The notes: a model not told the origin generated them from the sequence alone. A stretch of DNA of 64,000 nucleotides from Azospirillum sp. TSA2s (GCF_004923315.1 NZ_CP039650.1:1439501-1503500), one strand, 5' to 3'; positions 45,552 to 54,298 are shown, counted from the first letter of the stretch. Made by a program: numbers and translations.

Positions 45552-46121
45552 ATGGGACCGGCAAGGCAGGCGCTGCGCGCCGCGACGCGGGAGAGTCACG
45601 ACCGGCTGGACAAGGCGGCGGTGCTGCAGCCGCTGGTCCGGCCGGACATCACCGCCGACCAGTATGCCCGGGCGCTGGCCGTGCTCTACGGCTTCAACGC
45701 GCCGGTGGAACGGGCGCTGGGGGAGGGGCCGGGCGCGGCGCGGCTGGCGCTGCTGCGCGAGGATCTGCGGGTTCTCGGCACCGATCCGGACGGGCTGGCG
45801 GAGATGACGGACCTGCCGCCGCTGGACAGCGCGCCGGCCCGGTTGGCGGCGCGCTATGTGCTGGACGGCTCCGCCCATGGTGGGCGGGCGATGCTGCCGG
45901 GGATCACCCGCGCGCTGGGTTACGACGCCCGGCGCGGCGCGCGCTTTCTGGCGTCGGATGGGCTGGACATGGCCGGGGCGTGGAAGGCGCTGATGGGGCG
46001 GCTGGAGGAGGAGCTTGCCGACCCCGCCGCCCTCGCCACCGCCTGCGCCACCGCCGCTGCGCTGTTCGCGGCGCTGGAGCGGTGGACGGCAGAGCAGTGG
46101 ATGGGGGAGCGGAGGGGTTGA
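45552..46121 (+). CDS. Biliverdin-producing haem oxygenase
   Basis: 189 residues, typical of bacterial HO (HemO/BphO type). Proximal haem ligand His16 in LRAATRESHDRLDK; the distal helix region ARLAARYVLDGSAHGGRAML corresponds to the HO signature with Gly-rich kink. It opens haem to biliverdin, CO and iron. It lies 22 bp after an Atm1-type exporter, in the same direction. No bacteriophytochrome, the other common partner, is in the window, so iron recovery is the more likely purpose. GGAGC precedes the ATG. Confidence 0.85.
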   Translation: MGPARQALRAATRESHDRLDKAAVLQPLVRPDITADQYARALAVLYGFNAPVERALGEGPGAARLALLREDLRVLGTDPDGLAEMTDLPPLDSAPARLAARYVLDGSAHGGRAMLPGITRALGYDARRGARFLASDGLDMAGAWKALMGRLEEELADPAALATACATAAALFAALERWTAEQWMGERRG

Positions 46122-46193
46122 AACTGGCGTACCGCCCCATCCCTTGCTAGGGTGCCGGACCATTCGCATTCGGGTTCTGGAGACCGCCTTCCC

Positions 46194-46907
46194 ATGACCG
46201 CGCCAGCCTCGCGCATCTATTGCTCCGTCGACACCACCGAGATCGACGCCGCCCGCCGCATCGCCGGGCAGGTGGCGGGGGCCGTCGGCGGCATCAAGCT
46301 GGGGCTGGAGTTCTTCATCGCCCAGGGGCCGGCCGGCGTCCGCGCCGTGGTGGGGGAGGACGGGCCGCCGCTGTTCCTCGACCTGAAGCTGCACGACATC
46401 CCCAACACGGTGGCGGGTGGCGTGCGCGCGGCGCTGCCGCTGAAGCCGGCCTTCATGACCATCCACAGCGCCGGCGGGCCGGCGATGATGCGCGCGGCGG
46501 CGGAGACGGCGGCCAGCGCCGGGGCCGAGCGGCCGAAGATCCTGGCCGTCACCGTGCTGACCAGCCTGGACGAGGGCGATCTGGGGGCGGTCGGGCAGTC
46601 GGTGCCGGTGGCCGATCAGGTGGTCCGGCTGGCCAAGCTCGCCAAGGCGTCGGGGGTGGACGGCGTCGTCTGCTCGCCGGCCGAGGTGGCGCTGGTGCGG
46701 GCGGCCTGCGGTCCCGACTTCATCCTGATGGTGCCCGGCATCCGCCCGGCCTGGGCCGCCACCAACGACCAGAAGCGCATCATGACCCCGGCGGAGGCGC
46801 TGGCCGCCGGCGCCGACCATCTGGTCATCGGCCGGCCGATCACCGCCGATGCCGATCCGGCCGCCGCCGCCCGCCGCATCGTCGCCGAAATTGAGGGGAC
46901 CGCATGA
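46194..46907 (+). CDS. pyrF: Orotidine 5'-phosphate decarboxylase
   Basis: 237 residues. The signature FLDLKLHDIPNTVAGGV holds the catalytic Asp-Lys-Asp network, IKLGLEFF binds phosphate and ribose, and GADHLVIGRPIT is the C-terminal phosphate loop. It makes UMP, the last step of pyrimidine synthesis. The ATG at 46194 has GGAG upstream. Its stop overlaps the trpF start by four bases (ATGA), giving a tight pyrF-trpF pair. Confidence 0.96.
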   Translation: MTAPASRIYCSVDTTEIDAARRIAGQVAGAVGGIKLGLEFFIAQGPAGVRAVVGEDGPPLFLDLKLHDIPNTVAGGVRAALPLKPAFMTIHSAGGPAMMRAAAETAASAGAERPKILAVTVLTSLDEGDLGAVGQSVPVADQVVRLAKLAKASGVDGVVCSPAEVALVRAACGPDFILMVPGIRPAWAATNDQKRIMTPAEALAAGADHLVIGRPITADADPAAAARRIVAEIEGTA

Positions 46908-47548
46908 CCGTCGCCGCCAAGATCTGCGGGCTGAGCGAGCCCGAAAGCCTGCGCGCCGCCGTCGCCGGCGGAGCGCGCTATGTCGGCTTCGTCTTCTATC
47001 CGCGCAGCCCGCGCGCCATCGCCCCGCCGATGGCGGCGGAACTGGCGCGGCTGCTGCCGACCGGCGTTCGCTCCGTCGGGCTGTTCGTCGATCCCGACGA
47101 CGAGTTCCTGGAGCATGTCACCGGGCAGGTCCCGCTCGACCTGATCCAACTGCATGGCGCCGAGACGCCGCGCCGCATCGTCGAGATCAAGGGCCGCTAT
47201 GCCCTGCCGGTGATGAAGGCGGTCAAGATCGGCGGGCCGGAAGACCTGACCACGGCGATGGAGGCGGCGGAGGTCGCCGACCGGCTGCTGTTCGACGCCA
47301 AGCCGCCGGCCAAGGTGTCGGCGCTGCCCGGCGGCAACGGCATCGCCTTCGACTGGACGATCCTGGCCGGCCGCAGCTGGCCGCGCCCCTGGATGCTGTC
47401 GGGCGGGCTGACGGCGGAGAATGTCGCCGAGGCGGTGCGGGTCACCGGCGCCAGCGAGGTCGACGTGTCGTCCGGCGTGGAGGATCGCCCCGGCCACAAG
47501 GACCCGGCGCTTGTCCGTGCCTTCCTGTCGGCGGTGGCCGCGCTTTGA
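46904..47548 (+). CDS. trpF: Phosphoribosylanthranilate isomerase
   Basis: 214 residues. KICGLSEPESLRAAV carries the general-base Cys, FVFYPRSPRAI is the phosphate-binding block, and SGGLTAENVAEAV with DVSSGVEDRPGHKD closes the barrel. It catalyses the third step of tryptophan synthesis. Translationally coupled to pyrF. In many relatives trpB and trpA follow; here the next gene is a diguanylate cyclase after 95 bp, so the rest of the pathway is elsewhere. Confidence 0.95.
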   Translation: MTVAAKICGLSEPESLRAAVAGGARYVGFVFYPRSPRAIAPPMAAELARLLPTGVRSVGLFVDPDDEFLEHVTGQVPLDLIQLHGAETPRRIVEIKGRYALPVMKAVKIGGPEDLTTAMEAAEVADRLLFDAKPPAKVSALPGGNGIAFDWTILAGRSWPRPWMLSGGLTAENVAEAVRVTGASEVDVSSGVEDRPGHKDPALVRAFLSAVAAL

Positions 47549-47643
47549 GGCCGTTTTTCGGCGAAAGCGCCCTGTTTTAGACGAATGCTGCGGCTTATCT
47601 TGGTCGCATGGCGGGACCTTGCGCCGTCGGGTAGGATGCGCCC

Positions 47644-48552
47644 ATGAGCGATTCGACCACTCCGTCCACAACCGAGGCGCTCGGCGCCGTGCTCGACGAG
47701 CATCTGCGCTGGATCGGCCAGTGGCAGCGCGCTGTTTTCTACCGTGAGGGGCGTGGCGGGGAGCGGTCGTCGGCCCCGGCCTCCTTCCAGGCCTGGTGTC
47801 AGGCCGCCAGCCGCGACGACCTGCTGCAGCAGCCGGCGGTGCAGAAGCTGGCGGCCCTGCACGAGCAGATGCACCGGCAGGCCCGGCTGATCCTGCTGAA
47901 GGCGTCCGGCGGCGAGCTGCCGACCGAGGCCGAGTTCGAGGGGGTGGTCGGCCGCTTCGAGGAGTTCATGCTGCACCTGCGCCGGATGGAGCGCGCCTTT
48001 GCCGCCGCCGCCTCCGGCCTGGACCCGCTGACCGGCCTGCGCACGCGGCGCGGCATGGGCGAGGCGCTGGAGCGCGAGCACAACCGCTACCGCCGCACCG
48101 GACAGCCCTTCTGCGTCGCGCTGTGCGACATCGACAAGTTCAAGGGCATCAACGACAGCTATGGCCACGACATCGGCGACCGGGTGCTGGCCGCCACCGC
48201 CGCCGTCATCAGCCGCGGCGTCCGCAGCTTCGACGAGGCCTTCCGCATGGGCGGCGAGGAGTTCCTGGTCTGCCTGAAGGAAACCCGTCTGGAGGAGGGC
48301 TATGAGGTGATCGAACGGCTGCGCGTCGACCTGATGCGCTCGCCGGTGGTGCTGCCCGACGGCCGGATGATCCCCGTCACCGCGTCCTTCGGGCTGGTGG
48401 AGGCGGTGTCCGACCTGACCGTCGACGATCTGGTGGTCTGCGCCGACCGCGCGCTCTATCAGGCGAAGAATTCCGGCCGCAACCGCGTGATCCGCTACGG
48501 CATCGACCGTCCGGAGCCGAAGCCGGCGGCGGCGAAGGCGGGGCGGGGGTAG
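47644..48552 (+). CDS. Diguanylate cyclase with N-terminal CZB zinc-sensor domain (DgcZ-like)
   Basis: 302 residues. The N-terminal domain has H20, C52, H73 and H77 (EHLRWIGQWQRAVF, FQAWC, LHEQMHR), a spacing very close to the zinc ligands of E. coli DgcZ. The GGDEF domain follows from about 128, with GGEEF at 203-207 and an RSFD inhibitory I-site at 194-197, exactly five residues before it. It should therefore make c-di-GMP, with zinc and product inhibition likely. No membrane span. AGGA lies upstream of the ATG at 47644. Confidence 0.9.
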   Translation: MSDSTTPSTTEALGAVLDEHLRWIGQWQRAVFYREGRGGERSSAPASFQAWCQAASRDDLLQQPAVQKLAALHEQMHRQARLILLKASGGELPTEAEFEGVVGRFEEFMLHLRRMERAFAAAASGLDPLTGLRTRRGMGEALEREHNRYRRTGQPFCVALCDIDKFKGINDSYGHDIGDRVLAATAAVISRGVRSFDEAFRMGGEEFLVCLKETRLEEGYEVIERLRVDLMRSPVVLPDGRMIPVTASFGLVEAVSDLTVDDLVVCADRALYQAKNSGRNRVIRYGIDRPEPKPAAAKAGRG

Positions 48553-48619
48553 ATCGACCCTTTCGCGGAAGTCCGGGGCGCCCGTCACTCGTGCTTCACC
48601 TTTGGCGCTCCGGACATAT

Positions 48620-48676
48620 CTAGGGATGACTAGGAAAGTCTAGTTCCTGGCGCTAGACTTCGCTATAAACCGCTAG
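48620..48676 (+). promoter_or_regulatory. CTAG array with dyad and -10 box before the ATPase gene
   Basis: Five CTAG tetramers start at 48620, 48630, 48640, 48653 and 48673. The third and fourth form a perfect dyad GTCTAG-N9-CTAGAC (48638-48658). A TATAAA at 48664-48669 fits a -10, so the dyad would sit between -35 and -10, a repressor-like position. The gene start is 33 bp past the -10. Confidence 0.5.
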
Positions 48677-48701
48677 CTATCGCACGCTTTGCGGAGGTCC
48701 A

Positions 48702-49865
48702 GTGGATCCCTATCGCAATCCATTCGCACCGGGTGCAGGCAGCCGCCCTCCGGAACTCGCCGGCCGATCCGCCATTCTCGATATGGCAAGGATCTCCTGC
48801 GGCCGGGCCGTGAACGGACGAAATGCACGCCCGATGATGCTGCTGGGCCTGCGCGGCGTTGGAAAGACCGTGCTGCTCAATGAGATCGGCCGGAATGCCG
48901 AACGGGAGGGATTGCTTGTCTCCCGAGCCGAGTCTCCGGAAGGGGAAAGCCTTGCACGCCTGATTTTTCCGGAAATGCGGAAAGTCATGAGGTCGCTGTC
49001 GGGCGTGGAGGCGGCAAAGCACCTTGCAACACGCGGTCTCAAAGGTCTGCGAAACTTCGCGTCGATCTTCAAGATCGAGATGGCCGGTGTCGAGGTGGGG
49101 GTGGAGCCTGAACCCGGGCTGGCCGAAACAGGCGACCTCCAGTACGATCTGCCGGATCTGTTCACCTTGATCGGGAAGGCTGCCCAAGCGGCGGGGCGTG
49201 GCTGGCTGCTTCTGATCGACGAGGTCCAATACCTGTCCGACACCGATCTGTCTGCGCTCATTGTCGCGTTGCATCGCACGTCGCAGGATGGCCTGCCCGT
49301 CCTGATGGTCGGGGCCGGTCTTCCGCAAATCGCCCGTTTGGCGGGAGAGGCCAAGTCATACGCGGAACGACTGTTTCAATACCCGTCCGTGGGAGCGTTG
49401 GATCCGGTCTCCGCCGGCCAGGCCGTCGAAAAGCCGGTTCTCGATGAAGACGCCTCGATCACACCGGAAGCACTGCAGGCCATTTATGAGCGAACGAAGG
49501 GCTATCCTTTCTTCATCCAGGAATTGGCCTCGGTCGTATGGGACAATTCGGCGGGGCCGGAAATCACCGCCGCCGATGTCGGGCGTTCCTATGTGGAGAC
49601 ACTCGCACGGTTGGACGAGGGCTTCTTCAAGGTTCGGGTCGATCGCCTGACGAAGGCCGAGGTTCAGTTCGTCAAGGCGATGGCGCAACTCGGCGATGGT
49701 CCCTACGCAATGGGGGACATTGTCAAGTCGATGGGGCGTTCTCAAAAATCCCTGGGACCGGCCCGGGCAAGCATTATTTCAAAAGGTATGGTCTTCAGTT
49801 CCGACCATGGATATCTGGATTTCAGCGTCCCGCTTTTCGCCGAATTCATGCGGCGGCAGGGCTGA
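48702..49865 (+). CDS. AAA/STAND-like P-loop ATPase of unknown role
   Basis: 387 residues, GTG start with GCGGAGG just upstream. Walker A GLRGVGKT near 48-55, Walker B WLLLIDEVQYLSD near 168-180, a sensor-like VLMVGAGLPQ, and a C-terminal winged-helix-like part ending SSDHGYLDFSVPLFAEFMRR. The layout resembles Orc1/Cdc6- or archaeal-ATPase-like families found singly in bacterial chromosomes. Base and codon use are visibly less GC-rich than flanking genes, and its promoter carries a CTAG array, so transfer from elsewhere is likely. No nuclease or other effector gene is adjacent. Confidence 0.75.
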   Translation: MDPYRNPFAPGAGSRPPELAGRSAILDMARISCGRAVNGRNARPMMLLGLRGVGKTVLLNEIGRNAEREGLLVSRAESPEGESLARLIFPEMRKVMRSLSGVEAAKHLATRGLKGLRNFASIFKIEMAGVEVGVEPEPGLAETGDLQYDLPDLFTLIGKAAQAAGRGWLLLIDEVQYLSDTDLSALIVALHRTSQDGLPVLMVGAGLPQIARLAGEAKSYAERLFQYPSVGALDPVSAGQAVEKPVLDEDASITPEALQAIYERTKGYPFFIQELASVVWDNSAGPEITAADVGRSYVETLARLDEGFFKVRVDRLTKAEVQFVKAMAQLGDGPYAMGDIVKSMGRSQKSLGPARASIISKGMVFSSDHGYLDFSVPLFAEFMRRQG

Positions 49866-49992
49866 AAGGCAAAGCCGGCGACTCGTTCAAAGATGGTTCG
49901 GTTCGACGCCCCTCCGGTCAGCCCCCTTGGCCCCGGCCCCCCTGACGCGCTAGGATCGCGATAACCTTACCGTCAGCCGCGATCCGGATTCC

Positions 49993-50643
49993 ATGCGCAC
50001 CCTGCCCGAATTTCCCAACCTGTTCGTCCTCGACCATCCGCTGATCCAGCACAAGCTGACCCATATGCGGAACAAGGAACGGTCGACCGGCGGGTTCCGT
50101 ACCCTGCTGCGCGAGATCTCGCTGCTGATGGGCTATGAGCTGACGCGCGACATCCCGCTGACCACCGAGCGGATCGAGACGCCGCTGCAGCCGATGGACG
50201 CGCCGGTCATCCTGGGCAAGAAGCTGGCGGTCGTGCCGGTGCTGCGCGCCGGGCTCGGCATGTCGGCCGGGCTGCTGGAGCTGGTGCCGTCGGCGCGCGA
50301 GGGGCATATCGGCCTCTATCGCGACCATGACACCAAGCAGCCGCACGAATATCTGGTGAAGCTGCCGCCGGCAGAAGGGCGGCTGTTCATCGTCGTCGAC
50401 CCGATGCTGGCGACCGGCAACTCCGCCGCCCATGCCTGCGACGTGCTGAACCGCCATGGCGTCGACGACGACAACATCCGCTTCATGGCGCTGGTCGCCG
50501 CGCCCGAGGGCGTGCGCCGTTTCCACGAGTCGCACCCGGACGTGAAGGTCTTCACCGCCGCGCTGGACAGCCACCTGAACGAGGACGCCTACATCGTCCC
50601 CGGACTGGGCGATGCCGGCGACCGCATGTTCGGCACCAAGTAA
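49993..50643 (+). CDS. upp: Uracil phosphoribosyltransferase
   Basis: 216 residues. PRPP-binding loop [15 protein letters not shown]-terminal block [20 protein letters not shown] and C-terminal [16 protein letters not shown] are diagnostic. It salvages uracil to UMP. The uracil source could include PsuG activity encoded at 34-35 kb. It is monocistronic, with a terminator 25 bp after the stop. Confidence 0.97.
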   Translation: MRTLPEFPNLFVLDHPLIQHKLTHMRNKERSTGGFRTLLREISLLMGYELTRDIPLTTERIETPLQPMDAPVILGKKLAVVPVLRAGLGMSAGLLELVPSAREGHIGLYRDHDTKQPHEYLVKLPPAEGRLFIVVDPMLATGNSAAHACDVLNRHGVDDDNIRFMALVAAPEGVRRFHESHPDVKVFTAALDSHLNEDAYIVPGLGDAGDRMFGTK

Positions 50644-50667
50644 GGATCGCTCAAGCGACCGGAAAAC

Positions 50668-50703
50668 GGGGCGGGCGCCGGAGGACGGCTCCGCCCCTTT
50701 TTT
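50668..50703 (+). terminator. Intrinsic terminator after upp
   Basis: GGGGCGG / CCGCCCC stem with a further GCC/GGC pairing inside, followed by six Ts. Confidence 0.85.
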
Positions 50704-50719
50704 CGTTGGGCACTTCCGC

Positions 50720-51826
50720 TCAGCCCGCCGTGGCCGGCTCCTCTTCCCGCACGGTGCCGAACTGGACCAGCGCCTTGCGGTAGCCGATGTTGGGCGGCGT
50801 ATAGCCCGCATCGCTGGCGGCGCGGTGCGGCACCGATGCGTGCAGGTTCTCCTCGCTGTAGGGCAGGACGCAGACCGGGCGGTAATGGCGCGGCTCCACC
50901 AGCTTGCCGACCCCATCCAGGAAACGGGCATAGGAATCCACGATGGCGCCCAGCGCGTTGTCGGGCGTCACCTCCGGCACCCAGATGGGGTCGATGGCCA
51001 AGCCGCAGGATTCGGCGTGCTCCATCATCCATTTCAACGTGATGTCCGACAGCTTGTCGTCGTCATAGCCGCCGCCGACATTCGAATGGCAGCCGGCGAA
51101 CCAGCGCTGTTCCATCCGCTGCGCCGGCTTGGCCTTCGGATCCCACAGGTTGGCGGCGAAGGTCTTGCGGTGCTCGTCGATCGCCAGCGCCTGGAAGGCG
51201 TTGCGGACAAGGCTGCTGAGTTCGGTGTCATGGAAACCGTAAAGCTCCTCGTCCAGATGCTCGCAGATGCCGAGCGGCACGCCGAGCGCGCCCACCGTGT
51301 CCCAGACGCCGAGGAAATGGATGGGGATCAGCGCCGACCCATGGGTGTCGCGGAACTGCTTCGCCTCGCCCACGTCCGGGCCGTCGTCCCGCTTGCGGTA
51401 GAGCGCATAGGCCGCGTCGGTCTGGTCCAGCTTGTCGGCGGGCAGCAGCCCGGCGTTGCGGATCAGGCCGACGAGGCTGCGGGCGGTGTAGGCGCCGCGC
51501 GAGAAGCCCAGGATGAAGACATGGTCGCCGTCGTTGTAATGCGAGGCGAGGAAGCGGTAGCCGTCCTTGATCTTCTCGTCGATGCCGAGGCCGAAGGCGC
51601 CGCCGAAGACCTTGTCGAACCAGTCGTGGAGGAACCCGCCCTTGTCGTCGGTGCCGACGCCGGAATCGTAGAAGCGGACCTGCGCCGTGCCGTCGGGGGC
51701 GTTGTCGAGAACCGACTTGTAGAATTTCCAGACGTTGGTCGCCGCCTCGTTGTCCTTGTCGGGCTGATTGCCGCTGCCCGGCGTATTCCAGGTACCGTCG
51801 AAACACAGGACGATCCGCTTCGCCAT
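50720..51826 (-). CDS. DUF2235 alpha/beta-hydrolase (Tle1-like phospholipase fold)
   Basis: 368 residues. Begins KRIVLCFDGTWNTPGSGN, the DUF2235 signature, with nucleophile Ser109 in ILGFSRGAYTARSL and a later FAGCHSNVGGGYDD that supplies the Asp/His part. The same fold is used by type VI secretion lipase effectors of the Tle1 group. Here no vgrG, PAAR or immunity gene is adjacent and no signal is seen, so an intracellular hydrolase is equally possible. Strong GGGAGGG ribosome site. A dyad at 51883-51900 lies 57 bp upstream of its start. Confidence 0.85.
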   Translation of the reverse strand: MAKRIVLCFDGTWNTPGSGNQPDKDNEAATNVWKFYKSVLDNAPDGTAQVRFYDSGVGTDDKGGFLHDWFDKVFGGAFGLGIDEKIKDGYRFLASHYNDGDHVFILGFSRGAYTARSLVGLIRNAGLLPADKLDQTDAAYALYRKRDDGPDVGEAKQFRDTHGSALIPIHFLGVWDTVGALGVPLGICEHLDEELYGFHDTELSSLVRNAFQALAIDEHRKTFAANLWDPKAKPAQRMEQRWFAGCHSNVGGGYDDDKLSDITLKWMMEHAESCGLAIDPIWVPEVTPDNALGAIVDSYARFLDGVGKLVEPRHYRPVCVLPYSEENLHASVPHRAASDAGYTPPNIGYRKALVQFGTVREEEPATAG

Positions 51827-51882
51827 CTTGCCCTCCCTGCTGGCATGCGCGCGGGAGATGATGGCAGTGATAGTTTTTCTCC

Positions 51883-51900
51883 TTCAACAGATTTGTTGAA
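51883..51900. promoter_or_regulatory. Perfect 18-bp dyad upstream of the DUF2235 gene
   Basis: TTCAACA-GATT-TGTTGAA is a perfect seven-base inverted repeat. On the minus strand it is followed by AT-rich sequence that could be a promoter for the DUF2235 gene. It is probably an operator; no candidate regulator is adjacent. Confidence 0.4.
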
Positions 51901-52146
51901 AAAGCCCGCAACCCCGGAACGTGTCGCTGTGCATGCCGCAACCGGGTCCGGCCGCCGGGGATCGGCGCAGGCATACGCACGTATTCCCAGACTGCAGCCA
52001 TGGTTATGCGGAAAGTTCCCGCCCATACAATTGCCGCTTCGGTCAAGTCATCGTCGTTCGGATCGTCTGTCGGCGGGAAGCCGACATGCGGCATGCGCAG
52101 GACAAGGGAGCCCGCCACTTGTGCGAAGGTCGCATATGACATTGGC

Positions 52147-52160
52147 TTGATTTCGATCAA
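52147..52160. promoter_or_regulatory. FNR/FixK-type box upstream of hemA
   Basis: TTGATTTCGATCAA is a perfect TTGAT-N4-ATCAA palindrome. If it sits at -41.5, transcription would start near 52195, about 90 bp before the hemA ATG. FNR-type control of hemA is established in several photosynthetic alphaproteobacteria. Confidence 0.8.
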
Positions 52161-52284
52161 TGCCGGGTGGCGTGACGGTAAGGATCATGCCATCCTATTC
52201 GATGCGCCGACCGAATGGCCTAGCCCATATGCCTTCAACCGGTGCAGCCGATCCTTAGTGGATGAACGCGAACGGGAACGCGCG

Positions 52285-53499
52285 ATGGATTACGAAACTT
52301 TCTTCCGCAACCAGATTGCGACCCTGAAGCAGGACGGCCGCTACCGGGTGTTCGCCAATCTGGAACGCCATGCGGGCAATTTCCCGACGGCGACCTTCCG
52401 CGATTCCAACGGGCGCGAACGTCCGGTCACGGTCTGGTGCTCCAACGACTATCTCGGCATGGGCCAGCACCCCAGCGTGATGAAGGCGATGCACGACGCG
52501 CTGGATCAGGTCGGCGCCGGCGCCGGCGGCACCCGCAACATCTCCGGCACCAACATCTACCATGTGCTGCTGGAGCGCGAACTGGCCGACCTGCACCACA
52601 AGGAAGCGGCGCTGCTCTTCACCTCGGGCTATGTGTCGAACGACGCGACGCTGACCACGCTGGGCAAGATCCTGCCCAACTGCGTGATCCTGTCGGACGC
52701 GCTGAACCACAACTCGATGATCACCGGCATCCGCAATTCGGGCGCCGAAAAGCACATCTTCCGCCACAACGACCCCAAGCACCTGGACGAGCTGCTGTCG
52801 GGCATCGCCCCCGGCCGGCCCAAGGTGGTGGCGTTCGAAAGCGTCTATTCGATGGATGGCGACATCGCCCCCATCCATGACCTGTGCGACGTCGCCGACA
52901 AGCACGGCGCCATGACCTATCTGGACGAGGTGCACGCCGTCGGCATGTACGGCGCCCGCGGCGCCGGCGTGGCCGAGCGCGACGGCGCCATGGACCGGCT
53001 GACCATCGTCGAGGGCACGCTGGGCAAGGCCTTCGGCGTCCAGGGCGGTTACATCACCGGCTCCACCGCGCTGATCGACTGCGTCCGCAGCTTCGCCGCC
53101 GGCTTCATCTTCTCCACCTCGCTGTCGCCGGTGCTGGCGGCGGGTGCGCTGGCCTCCATCCGCCACCTGAAGAACAGCCAGGTCGAACGGACGCAGCACC
53201 AGGAGCGCGCCGCCACGCTGAAGCGGATGTTCGCCGATGCCGGCCTGCCGGTGATGCCGTCGGTCAGCCACATCGTGCCGCTGATGGTCGGCGACGCCCA
53301 CCGCTGCAAGCGCGCGTCCGACGAGCTGCTGGACCGGCACAACATCTATGTCCAGCCGATCAACTATCCCACCGTCCCGCGTGGGACGGAGCGGCTGCGC
53401 TTCACCCCGACCCCGCTGCACACCGACGCGCAGATGGGCATGCTGGTCGAGGCGCTGCTGGATGTCTGGAGCCGGCTGGATCTGCGTCTCGCCGCCTGA
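52285..53499 (+). CDS. hemA: 5-Aminolevulinate synthase
   Basis: 404 residues, the standard size. Starts [20 protein letters not shown]; the PLP Schiff-base Lys is K248 in [14 protein letters not shown]. Glycine-rich substrate site [13 protein letters not shown] and the [13 protein letters not shown] block are typical. It condenses glycine with succinyl-CoA to make 5-aminolevulinate, the first step of the alphaproteobacterial C4 haem route. The ATG at 52285 is preceded by GGGAA; longer in-frame extensions would run through the FNR box and are rejected. Confidence 0.97.
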   Translation: MDYETFFRNQIATLKQDGRYRVFANLERHAGNFPTATFRDSNGRERPVTVWCSNDYLGMGQHPSVMKAMHDALDQVGAGAGGTRNISGTNIYHVLLERELADLHHKEAALLFTSGYVSNDATLTTLGKILPNCVILSDALNHNSMITGIRNSGAEKHIFRHNDPKHLDELLSGIAPGRPKVVAFESVYSMDGDIAPIHDLCDVADKHGAMTYLDEVHAVGMYGARGAGVAERDGAMDRLTIVEGTLGKAFGVQGGYITGSTALIDCVRSFAAGFIFSTSLSPVLAAGALASIRHLKNSQVERTQHQERAATLKRMFADAGLPVMPSVSHIVPLMVGDAHRCKRASDELLDRHNIYVQPINYPTVPRGTERLRFTPTPLHTDAQMGMLVEALLDVWSRLDLRLAA

Positions 53500-53689
53500 G
53501 TCGCACCCCCCTGGAAAGCCCGGGAAAGACCCTTTTGGCGATAGGGGCCTTTTGTCCTCTGGACAGATGGCGTGTGCCCCCCTATTTTGAGGGATAGCGT
53601 TGCGATCGGTTCGCAGCTTCGTTGCTGCGGGCCGGCCGTTGCGCTTGCCGTCCATCCTTCAATCCAGGGCATCGCCCAGGGGGTTCGCC

Positions 53690-54235
53690 ATGTACCGTGA
53701 CAACTCGCTGATGCCGAAGGAGGCCGTGCGCCTCGTCGTCCTGGGCACGCTGATCCAGGGCGGTCCGTTGCGTTACGCCGATCTGGCCGGCTCCGTCCGT
53801 CATTTCCTCGATCGTATGATGGGTCCGTCGCTGGACCTGATGGGCACCTCGCTGGAGATGCTGCGCTACGAGGGGCTGATCGAGGCGCTGGACGGCAGCG
53901 GCATGGAGGACAACGCCCTGCTGGGTCCGACCGAGACCGGCCGGGCGGAGTTCGACACGCTGATGCGCGCCAATGTCCGCGCGCCGTCGGCCGACGGGCT
54001 GAACAAGCTGGTCACCGCGCTGAAGCTGCGCTTCCTGCATCTGCTGGATGTCGAGTCGCAGCGCGACCAGATCGACAATCTCGTGGCGCTCAGTGAGACC
54101 GAGCTGGCCCGGCTGGGCGACCTGAAGCGGGCGGATGTCGGCAGCGACGGCCATTTCGCCTCCTGGCTGGACCGCGACATCGCCCAGACGGAAGAGCGTC
54201 TGGCCTGGTTTCAGGAGCTGCTATCCCGTCTGTAA
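53690..54235 (+). CDS. PadR-like winged-helix regulator (probable)
   Basis: 181 residues, ATG at 53690 after AGGGGG. N-terminal part EAVRLVVLGTLIQGGPLRYA, then a second helix-rich block LMGTSLEMLRYEGLIEALDG, reads as a PadR/AphA-type winged helix (short effector arm, L..L...P....L). The C-terminal half is a coiled-coil-like helix (ALKLRFLHLLDVESQRDQID) ending EERLAWFQELLSRL, which fits PadR dimerisation. The target is unknown. It lies 190 bp after hemA in the same direction and before the Hpt-pseudoreceiver gene. Confidence 0.6.
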   Translation: MYRDNSLMPKEAVRLVVLGTLIQGGPLRYADLAGSVRHFLDRMMGPSLDLMGTSLEMLRYEGLIEALDGSGMEDNALLGPTETGRAEFDTLMRANVRAPSADGLNKLVTALKLRFLHLLDVESQRDQIDNLVALSETELARLGDLKRADVGSDGHFASWLDRDIAQTEERLAWFQELLSRL

Positions 54236-54265
54236 TTCCCTGCGGGACCTAAGGTTTTATTTCGT

Positions 54266-54298
54266 GCGGCGCGTCCTTATCGAATAGGGGCGCGCCGC
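54266..54298 (+). terminator. Possible terminator after the PadR-like gene
   Basis: GCGGCGCG / CGCGCCGC stem with a 17-base loop and a weak downstream T-tract (GTCTGTTT). Strong pairing, but the loop is long and the tail poor. Confidence 0.4.

Larger units (their letters stand above)
51827..52284. other. Divergent intergenic region DUF2235 gene / hemA
   Basis: 458 bp with moderate AT enrichment. Contents: a dyad at 51883-51900 near the DUF2235 gene and an FNR-type box at 52147-52160 near hemA. In-frame codons upstream of hemA exist here but are not part of the protein. Confidence 0.65.

Noticed and set aside
51921-52139. 72-codon open frame upstream of hemA
   Set aside because: No ribosome site or family; it lies in the regulatory region just before the FNR box.
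52000-52284. N-terminal extension of hemA
   Set aside because: The extension would pass through the FNR box, and ALAS homology begins at the ATG at 52285.
53500-53580. Terminator after hemA around GACCCTTTTGGCGATAGGGG
   Set aside because: Only a weak, interrupted stem and no real T-run.
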